Made by a program: the position numbers and the translations under genes
Notes under the pieces: model-generated
What the model was told of the DNA's origin: nothing
The model's database searches: none
What the model saw: the letters and a program-made list of their open reading frames with translations, nothing else
Source: GCA-016699975 sp964515255
GTDB taxonomy: Bacteria; Patescibacteriota; Minisyncoccia; Moranbacterales; UBA1568
Direction of reading: 5' to 3'
NCBI GenBank assembly: GCA_964515255.1
Contig: CAZETL010000016.1
Coordinates: 1 to 17,752, forward strand
DNA: 17,752 nt
Shown here: in pieces, positions 1-6,523 of the stretch
Layout: each line of letters opens with the position of its first letter
Position numbering within the stretch: position 1 is the first letter of the stretch

Positions 1-65
1 CGGCGGAATGTTTTCGTTTGTATTGTGCAGCATAGTTCTGGGAGTTTATGCATATCTCGATATCT
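1..65 (+). repeat. Copy 1 of a 65-nt direct repeat of the atpB start region
   Basis: Positions 1-65 match 2407-2471 with a single mismatch (C at 56, T at 2462). The copy may extend left beyond the window. It holds the GGGAG ribosome binding site, the ATG and the first six codons (MHISIS) of atpB, but is followed by unrelated sequence. Here the ATG at 48 opens a 15-codon ORF ending in TGA at 93-95. Confidence 0.9.
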
Positions 66-95
66 ATTGGTAGGCAGTCTCTGTTTCCGCTATGA
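48..95 (+). CDS. 15-codon leader ORF overlapping the next gene (putative)
   Basis: This short ORF begins with the duplicated atpB ribosome binding site (GGGAG, 40-44) and the first six atpB codons. It then reads into unrelated sequence and stops at TGA 93-95. That stop overlaps the ATG of the membrane protein gene at 92 in an ATGA arrangement, the classic form for termination-reinitiation coupling. The gene at 92 has no Shine-Dalgarno sequence of its own, which supports coupling. The peptide itself probably has no function. It could also be only a trace of the duplication. Confidence 0.35.
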   Translation: MHISISIGRQSLFPL

Positions 96-511
96 AGAAA
101 CCTTTCATGATATTGTTTGCTGGTTTGCTGGGAGGTTTTCTTTTTGGTTTCATTGGCATTTTAGTCGGGCTGTTCGCTACGGATATTTTCCCTCTTGCTC
201 GACCTGGATTTAATCGTGATTACGAATTTTCTGTAGCATTCTTTTTTGGGTTTGGCGCTTGTTTCGGAGGCACGTTTTGTTCGCTGCTTTCATCTCGTGA
301 ATTGCGAAAAAAATCTCGGGAAAGAGTTTTTGCATTGAGCGTGTCCCTTGTTTCTTTCATGGTATTGACGCTCTCGTGGTACATTCTCGTTCCGTTTAGA
401 TTTGTTGAAAGAATTTCTTACATGTACTCCTACGGATATTCGATGAGTTTTTTTGTCTTAGTGCTTCTCGGACCAATTCTCATTGCTTTGAAAGCAAAAA
501 AAAATAGCTGA
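92..511 (+). CDS. Small four-helix membrane protein, unknown function
   Basis: This is a 139-residue hydrophobic protein with four likely membrane segments at about residues 5-28, 46-66, 79-101 and 118-134. The loop between helices 2 and 3 is basic (ELRKKSRER) and probably cytoplasmic, as is the lysine-rich C-terminus. The first helix is Gly/Phe-rich (GGFLFGFIG). I recognise no family. The ATG at 92 has no clear ribosome binding site and overlaps the stop of a 15-codon ORF built from the duplicated atpB start region, so it may be translated by coupling. Its position near the atp genes may come from the duplication rather than from a functional link. Confidence 0.7.
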   Translation: MKKPFMILFAGLLGGFLFGFIGILVGLFATDIFPLARPGFNRDYEFSVAFFFGFGACFGGTFCSLLSSRELRKKSRERVFALSVSLVSFMVLTLSWYILVPFRFVERISYMYSYGYSMSFFVLVLLGPILIALKAKKNS

Positions 512-593
512 AGAAGGATGCTTTCTAACGATTGACGGAATTATTCTTCTCTGCTGCTTTGCCGCTGTGAAGCTGAAATCTGCTTTACTAGTT

Positions 594-617
594 TTCCCTG
601 AACTATTTTTCGGGGAA
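594..617 (+). other. Hairpin in the upstream region of the secreted-protein gene
   Basis: A 7-bp stem (TTCCCTG at 594-600 with CGGGGAA at 611-617, one G-T pair) encloses a 10-base T-rich loop, 23 bases before the ATG at 641. No T-tract follows, so it is more likely a 5' untranslated structure than a terminator. No convincing promoter was found in 512-640. Confidence 0.3.
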
Positions 618-640
618 GTTCCTTTAAAAGGGGTTGAGCG

Positions 641-1163
641 ATGAAAATGAGAGGGTTATCTCGTTTGGCAATGGTTATTGTTGCCCTGTTCGTAGCTGTG
701 GCAGCATATCCCGTGCAATCGTACGCAGATAAACCGACGTATGCCAAGGCGTATCCTGCGTGGACGGATTTGATGAAGTGGGCGGACCCCAAGGTGGTGC
801 TAAACTGCGCGAATGACTTCTACANNNNNNNNNNATACCTATGTTTGTTACAAGGGGTCTAGAGAGCGATGTTTTGCTCAGGTTGGCGGGAGTTCTGGGG
901 GAAAGGAATTAGCCGATACTCGCGGTACGGGCGATACTGACTATGTGAGCTGTGTTTACGACGAAGGAAAGAAGCCAATGGGTATCTGTTACTATCGCTA
1001 TATGATCGACGGCGTTTGCCATCAGGAGACCAATATTGGTCTTGGCGACGCTGGAACGACCGTTCGCAAGGCAAAAGGGTATAGTATTTCTTCCAAGTAT
1101 TTCTATGCCTACGGTCTTAATCCGAATGTTGGCAAATGCGTGAGTACTTGCCTCAAACGGTGA
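641..1163 (+). CDS. Secreted Cys-rich protein, interrupted by assembly gap
   Basis: The gene starts at ATG 641 with a good ribosome binding site (AAGGGG, 628-633). Residues 1-30 form a signal peptide: basic start (KMRGLSR), hydrophobic core (LAMVIVALFVAVAAY) and a likely signal peptidase I site after SYA. The 5' part then runs into ten N (825-834). After the gap the protein resumes in another frame, as expected for a gap of unknown length, and stops at TGA 1161-1163. The part after the gap is rich in Cys, Gly and Tyr, with at least seven cysteines (CYKG, CFAQ, SCVYDEG, CYYR, CHQE, CVSTC), suggesting a disulfide-stabilised exported domain. I recognise no family. The two halves are one gene by proximity and shared character; the residues lost in the gap are unknown. 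Confidence 0.65.
825..834. other. Assembly gap (ten N)
   Basis: Ten N replace sequence inside the secreted-protein gene. The real length is unknown and the reading frame changes across it, so a frameshift here is not biological evidence. Confidence 0.99.
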
Positions 1164-1172
1164 CACTGTAAT

Positions 1173-1206
1173 ACCTGCCCCGATTCGGGGAGGGAGGTTT
1201 CTTTTT
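1173..1206 (+). terminator. Intrinsic terminator after the secreted-protein gene
   Basis: Ten bases after the stop codon, a GC-rich stem (CCCCG with CGGGG, loop ATT) is flanked by a second complementary pair (ACCT with AGGT). The run TTTCTTTTTC follows. It separates the secreted-protein gene from the gene at 1244. Confidence 0.65.
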
Positions 1207-1243
1207 CATTTCATTCACAGCTTTGAGGTCTTGGAGAGAGATT

Positions 1244-2058
1244 ATGCGCAGCGGAGTCTTTGTTCTTCTTGGAATCGTTCTCGTTGTTTTCTTTGGACTC
1301 TTCCTGAGTCTGGAGTTTTTTTGGAATCCTTCCTTCTTTTCGAGTCTAGATGCGAAGCTGCCGTACGCTCTTGCGAAAGAGAGTGGAGTTTTGTATCGGG
1401 ATTTACATAGGGAAAAAGGTGTCATAGAGGGGTTTCCGGCTAGTCGCACGGATAACTATCCCGGTGCTGGACCTGTTTCTTATGATATTCATCTGGCTGT
1501 CGGAGAGTCAGCGAGAATATCCCGACTTGAAGTTCAGAGGCTTATCGAGTCTTTTGGCGTGCCAGAAGCGGAAGATCTCGCGTGGATACTGAAAGATCCG
1601 AGGGAAAAGGAGTTTTCCAAGCAGATGGATCAGGCGATAGGAAAGGAAATTTCCCAGGAGGTTCGTGATGAGATTATGGAAAGCGCTCGTCTTGCATGGT
1701 TCCGCATCGCTGCCCTTCAGCAAGGGTACGCTGTCGGTACGATAGACTTCGACTTCTACATGCTCGCCATGGAGGAAATGGCTCGAATGGACAAAGAAGT
1801 CGTGGCACGAAATCTTTCGGACGCCCAGTATGTTTCGCTCATGGGAGAGCCGAAAACAGCTCGTGGATTGTTTGAGACATATCCAAACGAGGCGCTTCCT
1901 GCTGCTGGGTATCTTGAGATGAGAGCGTTATTTCCGGGAATCAGAAATGAACACCCGGAAGTTCGTTCTTCTGAAGATGTGTATCGCGTCGTTCCGAAAG
2001 AAGTCGTCGAAGAAGCGATTCGCATCGATCGAGGCAATCTTTTGCGTCAAAGGGAGCT
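1244..2058 (+). CDS. Membrane-anchored protein, unknown function, 3' end in assembly gap
   Basis: The chosen start is ATG 1244, six bases after a GGAGAGAG ribosome binding site; a TTG 21 bases upstream is in frame but less likely. One hydrophobic segment (about residues 4-24, VFVLLGIVLVVFFGLFL) anchors the N-terminus. About 245 mostly charged, helix-rich residues follow, likely outside the cytoplasm, with many Glu and Arg. No catalytic motif stands out, and no family is recognised. The frame is open until ten N at 2059-2068, so the C-terminus is missing. The open frame at 2070-2261 after the gap may be its end. The gene lies between a terminator at 1173-1206 and one at 2289-2325, so it may be its own transcription unit. 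Confidence 0.65.
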
Positions 2059-2068
2059 NNNNNNNNNN
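2059..2068. other. Assembly gap (ten N)
   Basis: Ten N truncate the gene that begins at 1244. The open frame after the gap lies in a different phase, which is uninformative because the gap length is unknown. Confidence 0.99.
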
Positions 2069-2099
2069 TAATATCAAGGCTGCCAAGGATAATCACAAC

Positions 2100-2261
2100 A
2101 TGAAAAAAATCTCTCAAGAAGACTTCGATCGTGAACTCGATGTTTTACGGGAGGAAACGGAGGCGAAGATGAGGGCTGTTTTATCTGAATACCAACTGAG
2201 TTTCTTGTTTGGTGAGATAGGCGCTTTCGGCTCTGATCCGGGCGGTAGGGATAATCAGTGA
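2100..2261 (+). CDS. Short 53-residue protein, or C-terminal remainder of the preceding gene
   Basis: After the gap a frame is open from 2070 to TGA 2259-2261, with an ATG at 2100 and an AAGGA sequence about ten bases before it. The product from that ATG is acidic and helical (EDFDRELDVLREETEAKM), likely a short coiled coil, followed by a Gly/Phe-rich end. It could be a separate small gene. Because the frame is also open up to the gap, it could equally be the C-terminal end of the protein starting at 1244. Sequence across the gap would decide. Confidence 0.4.
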   Translation: MKKISQEDFDRELDVLREETEAKMRAVLSEYQLSFLFGEIGAFGSDPGGRDNQ

Positions 2262-2288
2262 CCTCTCATTTCTTCGCGTACATTCCTT

Positions 2289-2325
2289 GCTCCTCCAAGA
2301 AAGAATCTTGGGGGAGCTTTTGTTT
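2289..2325 (+). terminator. Strong intrinsic terminator before the atp locus
   Basis: A 12-bp stem (GCTCC-T-CCAAGA with TCTTGG-G-GGAGC, one T-G pair) has loop AAGAA and is followed by TTTTGTTTCT. It lies 28 bases after the stop at 2261 and insulates the accessory genes from the ATP synthase promoter. Confidence 0.85.
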
Positions 2326-2341
2326 CTCTGGACGTCACTCT

Positions 2342-2370
2342 TTGACTTCCCTGGAATTTTCGGCGATACT
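2342..2370 (+). promoter_or_regulatory. Sigma70-type promoter of the ATP synthase operon
   Basis: TTGACT (2342-2347, five of six consensus bases) and GATACT (2365-2370, four of six) are separated by exactly 17 bases. The site lies between the terminator at 2289-2325 and atpB. The predicted transcript start is near 2377, giving atpB a leader of about 77 bases. Confidence 0.6.
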
Positions 2371-2406
2371 GGATATGGAAAAAGACGTTCGGGTCCGCCA
2401 GGAATA

Positions 2407-2471
2407 CGGCGGAATGTTTTCGTTTGTATTGTGCAGCATAGTTCTGGGAGTTTATGCATATTTCGATATCT
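2407..2471 (+). repeat. Copy 2 of the 65-nt direct repeat, at the genuine atpB start
   Basis: This copy (64 of 65 bases identical to positions 1-65) leads into the full atpB gene, so it is probably the original. The two copies bracket about 2.3 kb of accessory genes and both assembly gaps. Duplication, recombination or an assembly artefact could each explain them. Confidence 0.9.
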
Positions 2472-3206
2472 GCCGAGGAATTATTTCGAATCGGAATAAT
2501 TCCCATGACGAATACGTTTGTCCTCACGCTCCTGATCAGTGCGGGACTTATGTTGTTCTCGATGCGGTTCTTTCGGAAATTGCAACTTGTTCCGGGGCGG
2601 CTCCAATCGGCACTTGAGGCGATCTTTGAGGGATTTTGGAATCTCGTCGTCGAAGTTTCAGGAAGCGAACGACTTGCGCGGAAGTTTTTTCCGCTCGTTG
2701 CGACCATTTTCTTCTTCGTGCTCTTTTCGAATTGGTCGGGGCTTTTGCCGGGGCTTGGGACGGTGGGTCTTCTCGAGCAGGATGGACACACGATTATTCC
2801 ATTTATTCGGAGCCCGTCGGCTGATCTCAATATGACACTTGCTATCTCCCTTGTATCGGTTTTCATGGTGCAGTTCATGGGAATCGCAACGATTGGCGCG
2901 GTGAAATATGCAAAGAAATTCCTCGTGAGCCCCTTTCAAAAACCGTATGGCGTCGGGACATTCATGGGTCTTCTCGAGCTTATGGGTGAGGCGACGAGAG
3001 TAGTGTCGTTCTCGTTTCGGCTTTTCGGCAATGTTTTCGCGGGAGAGGTGCTTCTCATCGTTATTTTGAACCTTGTGCCATTTCTCGCTCCGGTCCCGTT
3101 CTTCTTCCTTGAGATCTTTGTCGGAGTGGTGCAGGCGGCAGTATTCTCCATTCTTACTCTCGTGTTTCTCAAAATGGCAACTTTGGAACCAGAGCATGCG
3201 CATTAG
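2454..3206 (+). CDS. atpB: F-type ATP synthase subunit a
   Basis: Membrane subunit of the Fo motor that forms the two half-channels carrying ions to and from the c-ring. The 250-residue protein has the family pattern of five or six hydrophobic helices. Key motifs are PSADLN (121-126) and SFRLFGN (187-193), in which Arg189 is the essential arginine facing the c-ring carboxylate. The last helix, with Gln227 in VVQAAVFSILT, is also conserved. The N-terminus (MHISIS...FRIGIIPMTN) resembles short family N-termini and fits the ATG at 2454, which has a GGGAG site seven bases upstream. First gene of the operon. Its initiation region is duplicated at positions 1-65. Confidence 0.97.
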   Translation: MHISISAEELFRIGIIPMTNTFVLTLLISAGLMLFSMRFFRKLQLVPGRLQSALEAIFEGFWNLVVEVSGSERLARKFFPLVATIFFFVLFSNWSGLLPGLGTVGLLEQDGHTIIPFIRSPSADLNMTLAISLVSVFMVQFMGIATIGAVKYAKKFLVSPFQKPYGVGTFMGLLELMGEATRVVSFSFRLFGNVFAGEVLLIVILNLVPFLAPVPFFFLEIFVGVVQAAVFSILTLVFLKMATLEPEHAH

Positions 3207-3262
3207 AGCCGGATACGAGGATACCTTTGGAGAACTATTTAATCAGCTAAAGAACAAAGCGT

Positions 3263-3526
3263 ATGGAAGAGGCAAAAGCGGCAGCGGAAGCGATCGCGGG
3301 AAATAGCGAGGGATTGAAATATATCGGCGCGGCAATCGCGATCGGCTTGGGAGCTCTTGGCACGGGACTCGGCATGGGACTCTTTTTTAGCAAAGTGATG
3401 GAAGCGCTCGGGCGAAATCCTGAGGCGGGGTCGAAGATTCAAATACCAATGTTTTTGGGCATTGCATTTACCGAAGCGATCGCGATCTACTCGCTTGTCG
3501 TGGCGCTTATTATCCTTTTCAGCTAA
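3263..3526 (+). CDS. atpE: F-type ATP synthase subunit c
   Basis: Proteolipid that forms the rotating c-ring. The 87-residue protein is a helical hairpin: helix 1 (about 20-44) is Gly/Ala-rich with the GLGALGTGLGMG packing motif, the polar loop is RNPE (51-54), and helix 2 carries the ion-binding carboxylate Glu71 (FTEAIAIY). The first 16 residues are hydrophilic and Glu/Ala-rich. Compared with the Na+-type c subunit of Ilyobacter tartaricus, the helix 1 Gln is replaced by Met38 and the Ser after the carboxylate by Ala72, so proton coupling is likely. The start at ATG 3263 has no strong ribosome binding site. It lies 56 bases after atpB. Confidence 0.97.
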   Translation: MEEAKAAAEAIAGNSEGLKYIGAAIAIGLGALGTGLGMGLFFSKVMEALGRNPEAGSKIQIPMFLGIAFTEAIAIYSLVVALIILFS

Positions 3527-3536
3527 CAGCTAACGC

Positions 3537-3558
3537 GCATTCCAGGAGGAAGGAATGC
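3537..3558 (+). promoter_or_regulatory. Hairpin carrying a perfect Shine-Dalgarno in its loop, before atpF
   Basis: GCATTCC (3537-3543) pairs with GGAATGC (3552-3558), and the 8-base loop is AGGAGGAA. The loop exposes a perfect ribosome binding site, while the stem hides an ATG at 3555. That ATG opens an out-of-frame 29-codon ORF crossing the atpF start; atpF itself (ATG 3587) has no good site. This could tune subunit b output. Confidence 0.45.
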
Positions 3559-3644
3559 AAGCGCGCTTCAGTGATAAATCTCCCCTATGGATGTCCTCTC
3601 CAAAATCGGCATCGATTGGAAGCTTCTCATTGCGCAGGTGGTGA
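3555..3644 (+). CDS. Out-of-frame 29-codon leader ORF overlapping the atpF start (putative)
   Basis: ATG 3555 lies five bases after a perfect AGGAGG (3544-3549). The frame runs 29 codons to TGA 3642-3644, overlapping the first 58 bases of atpF in another frame. The peptide is Ser/Arg-rich and resembles nothing known. If translated, it would act through its effect on atpF initiation rather than as a protein. The strong site may instead just recruit ribosomes for atpF. Confidence 0.25.
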   Translation: MQARFSDKSPLWMSSPKSASIGSFSLRRW

Positions 3645-4078
3645 ATTTTCTCATTCTCCTTTTTGTTTTGCGGCGCTTCGCGTATCGCCCGATGCTGGAA
3701 TTTCTCGAGAAGCGTTCGAAAACGATAGATGATGGACTGCAGAATGCGAAACGCGCGACGGAGAAGCTTATTCAGTTGGAACAACAAGAGAAAGAGGTTC
3801 TCGAACGGGCGAAGAAAGAGGCAAATTTGCTTTTGTCCGAAGCGCGTGCAACTGCAGAGAGAACGAGTGAAAGGATTGTCGCAGCATCTCGCGACGAGGC
3901 GGAGCGTCTTTTGGAGGAAGCTCGGAAGAAGATCGACGCCGAGAAGGGGCTGCTTCGGGCAGAGATGAGAAGAGAGCTCGCGAACCTAGTCCTTCTTGCA
4001 ACCGAGAAAGTCGTCGGCGAGAAAATGAAGGATGCGAAAGACGGGGTACTTGTCAAAGAGGCGGTAGAGCGCTTGTGA
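3587..4078 (+). CDS. atpF: F-type ATP synthase subunit b
   Basis: Peripheral stalk subunit linking Fo to F1 as a dimer. The 163-residue protein has one N-terminal membrane helix (about 12-30, LLIAQVVNFLILLFVL) followed by the conserved YRPMLEFLEKR turn. A long, highly charged coiled coil rich in Glu, Lys, Arg and Ala runs to about residue 150. Length and architecture are normal for the family. ATG 3587 is chosen because the resulting N-terminus (MDVLSKIGIDWKLL) is family-like and an upstream in-frame stop (3572) excludes longer forms. It lacks a Shine-Dalgarno at the usual distance; the AGGAGG at 3544-3549 is 37 bases away and serves an out-of-frame ATG. Confidence 0.95.
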   Translation: MDVLSKIGIDWKLLIAQVVNFLILLFVLRRFAYRPMLEFLEKRSKTIDDGLQNAKRATEKLIQLEQQEKEVLERAKKEANLLLSEARATAERTSERIVAASRDEAERLLEEARKKIDAEKGLLRAEMRRELANLVLLATEKVVGEKMKDAKDGVLVKEAVERL

Positions 4079-4131
4079 GCCGCTTCGAATGAACGTGGTC
4101 TTCCTTGCAAGTAATTTGGAGAAGAAGTGTC

Positions 4132-4536
4132 ATGCGTATCTCAGCGAAACAATATGCAGAAGGACTCGCCGCTTCGCTTCGGCAAGCGGCTCCATCGGCG
4201 CAGTCCGGACTCATTGATCGTTTCATTCGCATTGTCGCAAAGGATCGGGAGACGAAATTGTTCCCAGCTATTCTCCGCCATATGGCGAGAATTGAGGAAG
4301 CGAATGGGAGCGGTCGCCATATCAAGATAGTATACGCGCGGAGAGTTTCCAGTGAAGCAAAGGAAGAAATATCCCATGAGGCGGAGCGGATTTTCGGTGA
4401 GTCACCGGTAATCCAGGAACGAATCGACCCGAGCGTTCTCGGCGGGGCGGTTTTCCATGTTGGGACTGAACGGGTCGATGCAAGTATAAAGGGAAAACTG
4501 AGAGAGTTCGGCACGTTTCTCCGGTCGGAATGCTAA
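4132..4536 (+). CDS. atpH: F-type ATP synthase subunit delta
   Basis: Subunit at the top of F1 that attaches the b stalk (OSCP family). The 134-residue product is shorter than the E. coli protein (177). It begins with the typical ISAKQYAEGL helix, and the C-terminal signature (DPSVLGGAVFHVGTERVDAS, then KLREF) matches the conserved GG...D.S...L pattern. The shortening falls in the helical N-terminal and middle part. ATG 4132 is chosen for its GGAGAAG site upstream; a TTG 27 bases earlier is in frame but would place that site inside the gene. The stop overlaps the next start by seven bases, indicating translational coupling. Confidence 0.92.
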   Translation: MRISAKQYAEGLAASLRQAAPSAQSGLIDRFIRIVAKDRETKLFPAILRHMARIEEANGSGRHIKIVYARRVSSEAKEEISHEAERIFGESPVIQERIDPSVLGGAVFHVGTERVDASIKGKLREFGTFLRSEC

Positions 4537-4958
4537 TAGAAAAAGCGATTATGGAGCATAATACGGGGAAGATTATTCTTGTTGATGCAGTGCATACTCT
4601 CATCGTCGAAGATGCGGGGGAATTTGTTATTTTTGAACCGATGCAAGCTCTTCTGGATGAGTTCCCGAATCGGAAAATCGTCGTGACCGGAGCCGATGAT
4701 GAGCAATTCCAAAAGTTTAATCTCGGAAGTGTTCCATATGAAGTATTCACGCTGAAGCATCAGCCGGAAAAGACTGATCCGGAGTACTTTCGAATTTTGC
4801 TAGAGCAATTCCATTTGAGTCCGGATCAGGCCGTATATTTCGAGCATGATTCCCGCGCCGTAGAAAGTGCGAAATCAGTCGGAATCGCCTCGTATTTCTA
4901 TGATTCCGAAAGGCAGGATCTCGCTGTACTCAGGGAATTCTTGACCAATAATCTCTGA
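4530..4958 (+). CDS. HAD-like hydrolase fold protein inserted between atpH and atpA
   Basis: A 142-residue protein with the outline of a small haloacid dehalogenase-like domain. Motif I is IILVDAVHTL (Asp19, but Val21 where the second catalytic Asp normally sits). Motif II is IVVTGA (Thr53). A Lys near 81 (PEKTDPEYF) lies before the helix preceding motif IV, which reads AVYFEHDSRAVESAKSVGI (Glu105 and Asp107). The missing second Asp suggests lost or altered phosphatase activity. ATG 4530 overlaps the atpH stop; ATG 4551 would begin closer to motif I and is an alternative. It is co-transcribed with the ATP synthase genes, but its role there is unknown. It could be regulatory, a structural relic or merely co-expressed. 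Confidence 0.75.
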   Translation: MLIEKAIMEHNTGKIILVDAVHTLIVEDAGEFVIFEPMQALLDEFPNRKIVVTGADDEQFQKFNLGSVPYEVFTLKHQPEKTDPEYFRILLEQFHLSPDQAVYFEHDSRAVESAKSVGIASYFYDSERQDLAVLREFLTNNL

Positions 4959-4972
4959 ATCTGCTCCTCCAT

Positions 4973-6481
4973 ATGATTATGCAACAATCGTCGATTGTGG
5001 AAGAAATTCGCAAGCGGATCGAGCAATTTGAATCGACGGCAAAACGCGAAGAAACGGGAACGGTGCTCGAGGTTGGAGACGGCGTTGCGCGCGTTTCGGG
5101 CCTCGATGCCGTCGCCGCCGGAGAAATGGTTGAATTTGAGAACGGCGTACTCGGCGTCGCACTCAACCTCGAAGAAGACGTTGTCGGGATTATCCTTCTG
5201 GAGGAAGCTGGCAATCTCTCCGAGGGGAGTTCAGTGAAGCCGACGGGGCGGATTCTCTCGGTTCCGGCAGGAGAAAATGTCATTGGCCGCGTTGTTGACG
5301 CGCTCGGGAATCCGATCGACGGAAAAGGATCGCTCTCGGTTGATACATACCGATCAGTTGAGAGGGTTGCTCCAGGCGTTATGACTCGTGAATCAGTGCG
5401 GCAACCGCTTCAAACCGGCATTAAGGCGATTGATGCCCTGATACCGATCGGTCGCGGTCAGCGAGAACTCATTATCGGGGACCGGCAAACAGGGAAAACG
5501 GCGGTTGCGGTTGATGCGATTCTCAATCAGAAGGGGCAAAATGTCATTTGTTTCTACGTTGCAATCGGTCAGAAAGAGTCGAAGGTCGCCCGCATTGTCG
5601 CCGAACTCGAAAAGGGCGGAGCGATGGCGTATACGACGGTTGTCGTCGCGGGTTCGTCGTATCCGGCGGCACTCTCCTTCCTTGCGCCGTACTCCGGATG
5701 CGCCATGGCGGAGCATTTTATGGAGGGGGGAAAAGATGTGCTCATTGTGTATGATGATCTTTCGAAACACGCGGCTGCATATCGCCAGATCTCCCTTATT
5801 CTCCGTCGTCCGCCGGGACGCGAGGCGTATCCGGGAGATGTTTTCTATCTCCACTCGCGGCTTCTCGAGCGGAGTGCGAAACTTTCGAAAGAGTTGGGGG
5901 GAGGGTCAATCACCGCTTTGCCGATTATCGAGACGCAAGCGGGAGACGTGTCGGCGTATATTCCGACCAATGTGATTTCCATTACGGACGGACAAATTTA
6001 TCTTGAGGCGGATTTGTTCTACAAGGGGATTCGTCCAGCTTTGAATGTGGGACTTTCCGTATCTCGCGTCGGAAGCTCGGCGCAGATTAAAGCGATGAAA
6101 CAAGTCGCAGGAACACTTCGTCTCGACCTTGCGCAGTTCCGCGAACTCGAAGCATTCGCCCAGTTCGGGTCGGATCTCGACGAGAAGACGAAGCAGCAGA
6201 TCGAGCGCGGAAAACGAGGCGTTGAAATTCTGAAGCAGAAGCAATACGCGCCGCTTTCGGTCGAACGGGAAGTCGCGGTCCTTTATGCGCTTACGCGCGG
6301 ATACCTCGACCAAATACCGGTGGGGAAAGTCGCGGAATGGGAAGAGAGATTCCTTGAATATCTTGAAACTGGCGGCGAAGAAGTACTGGCGGCAATTCGA
6401 GAGAAAAAGGCGGTTGACGAAGATACGGAAGCCTTTTTGAAGAAACATTTGGAAATATTCCACGAACAGCATTGGATCTAG
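4973..6481 (+). CDS. atpA: F-type ATP synthase subunit alpha
   Basis: Non-catalytic nucleotide-binding subunit of the F1 hexamer. The 502-residue protein has an N-terminal beta-barrel, then a P-loop GDRQTGKT (169-176), a Walker B strand DVLIVYDDL (255-263), and the arginine finger in LSVSRVGSSAQ (Arg365), which reaches into the catalytic site of beta. The C-terminal helical bundle follows. Length and motifs are normal. ATG 4973 is used; ATG 4979 (MQQSSIVEEI) is an alternative. Neither has a Shine-Dalgarno sequence, and the bases just upstream (CTCCTCC) even resemble an anti-Shine-Dalgarno. It starts 14 bases after the HAD-like gene. Confidence 0.98.
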   Translation: MIMQQSSIVEEIRKRIEQFESTAKREETGTVLEVGDGVARVSGLDAVAAGEMVEFENGVLGVALNLEEDVVGIILLEEAGNLSEGSSVKPTGRILSVPAGENVIGRVVDALGNPIDGKGSLSVDTYRSVERVAPGVMTRESVRQPLQTGIKAIDALIPIGRGQRELIIGDRQTGKTAVAVDAILNQKGQNVICFYVAIGQKESKVARIVAELEKGGAMAYTTVVVAGSSYPAALSFLAPYSGCAMAEHFMEGGKDVLIVYDDLSKHAAAYRQISLILRRPPGREAYPGDVFYLHSRLLERSAKLSKELGGGSITALPIIETQAGDVSAYIPTNVISITDGQIYLEADLFYKGIRPALNVGLSVSRVGSSAQIKAMKQVAGTLRLDLAQFRELEAFAQFGSDLDEKTKQQIERGKRGVEILKQKQYAPLSVEREVAVLYALTRGYLDQIPVGKVAEWEERFLEYLETGGEEVLAAIREKKAVDEDTEAFLKKHLEIFHEQHWI

Positions 6482-6523
6482 GTTTCGTTCTTGCGCCTTG
6501 CTAACATGTTTCTCGAGAAAAAT

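Noticed and set aside
813..1163. Separate gene starting after the first gap
   Set aside because: The start lies before the N run in a shadow frame. A Cys-rich exported domain following a signal peptide is better explained as one gene interrupted by the gap.
2258..2617. 119-codon plus-strand ORF crossing the atpB start
   Set aside because: It begins before the terminator and promoter, and its second half overlaps atpB out of frame with an unconvincing sequence; only the part from 2375 is discussed.
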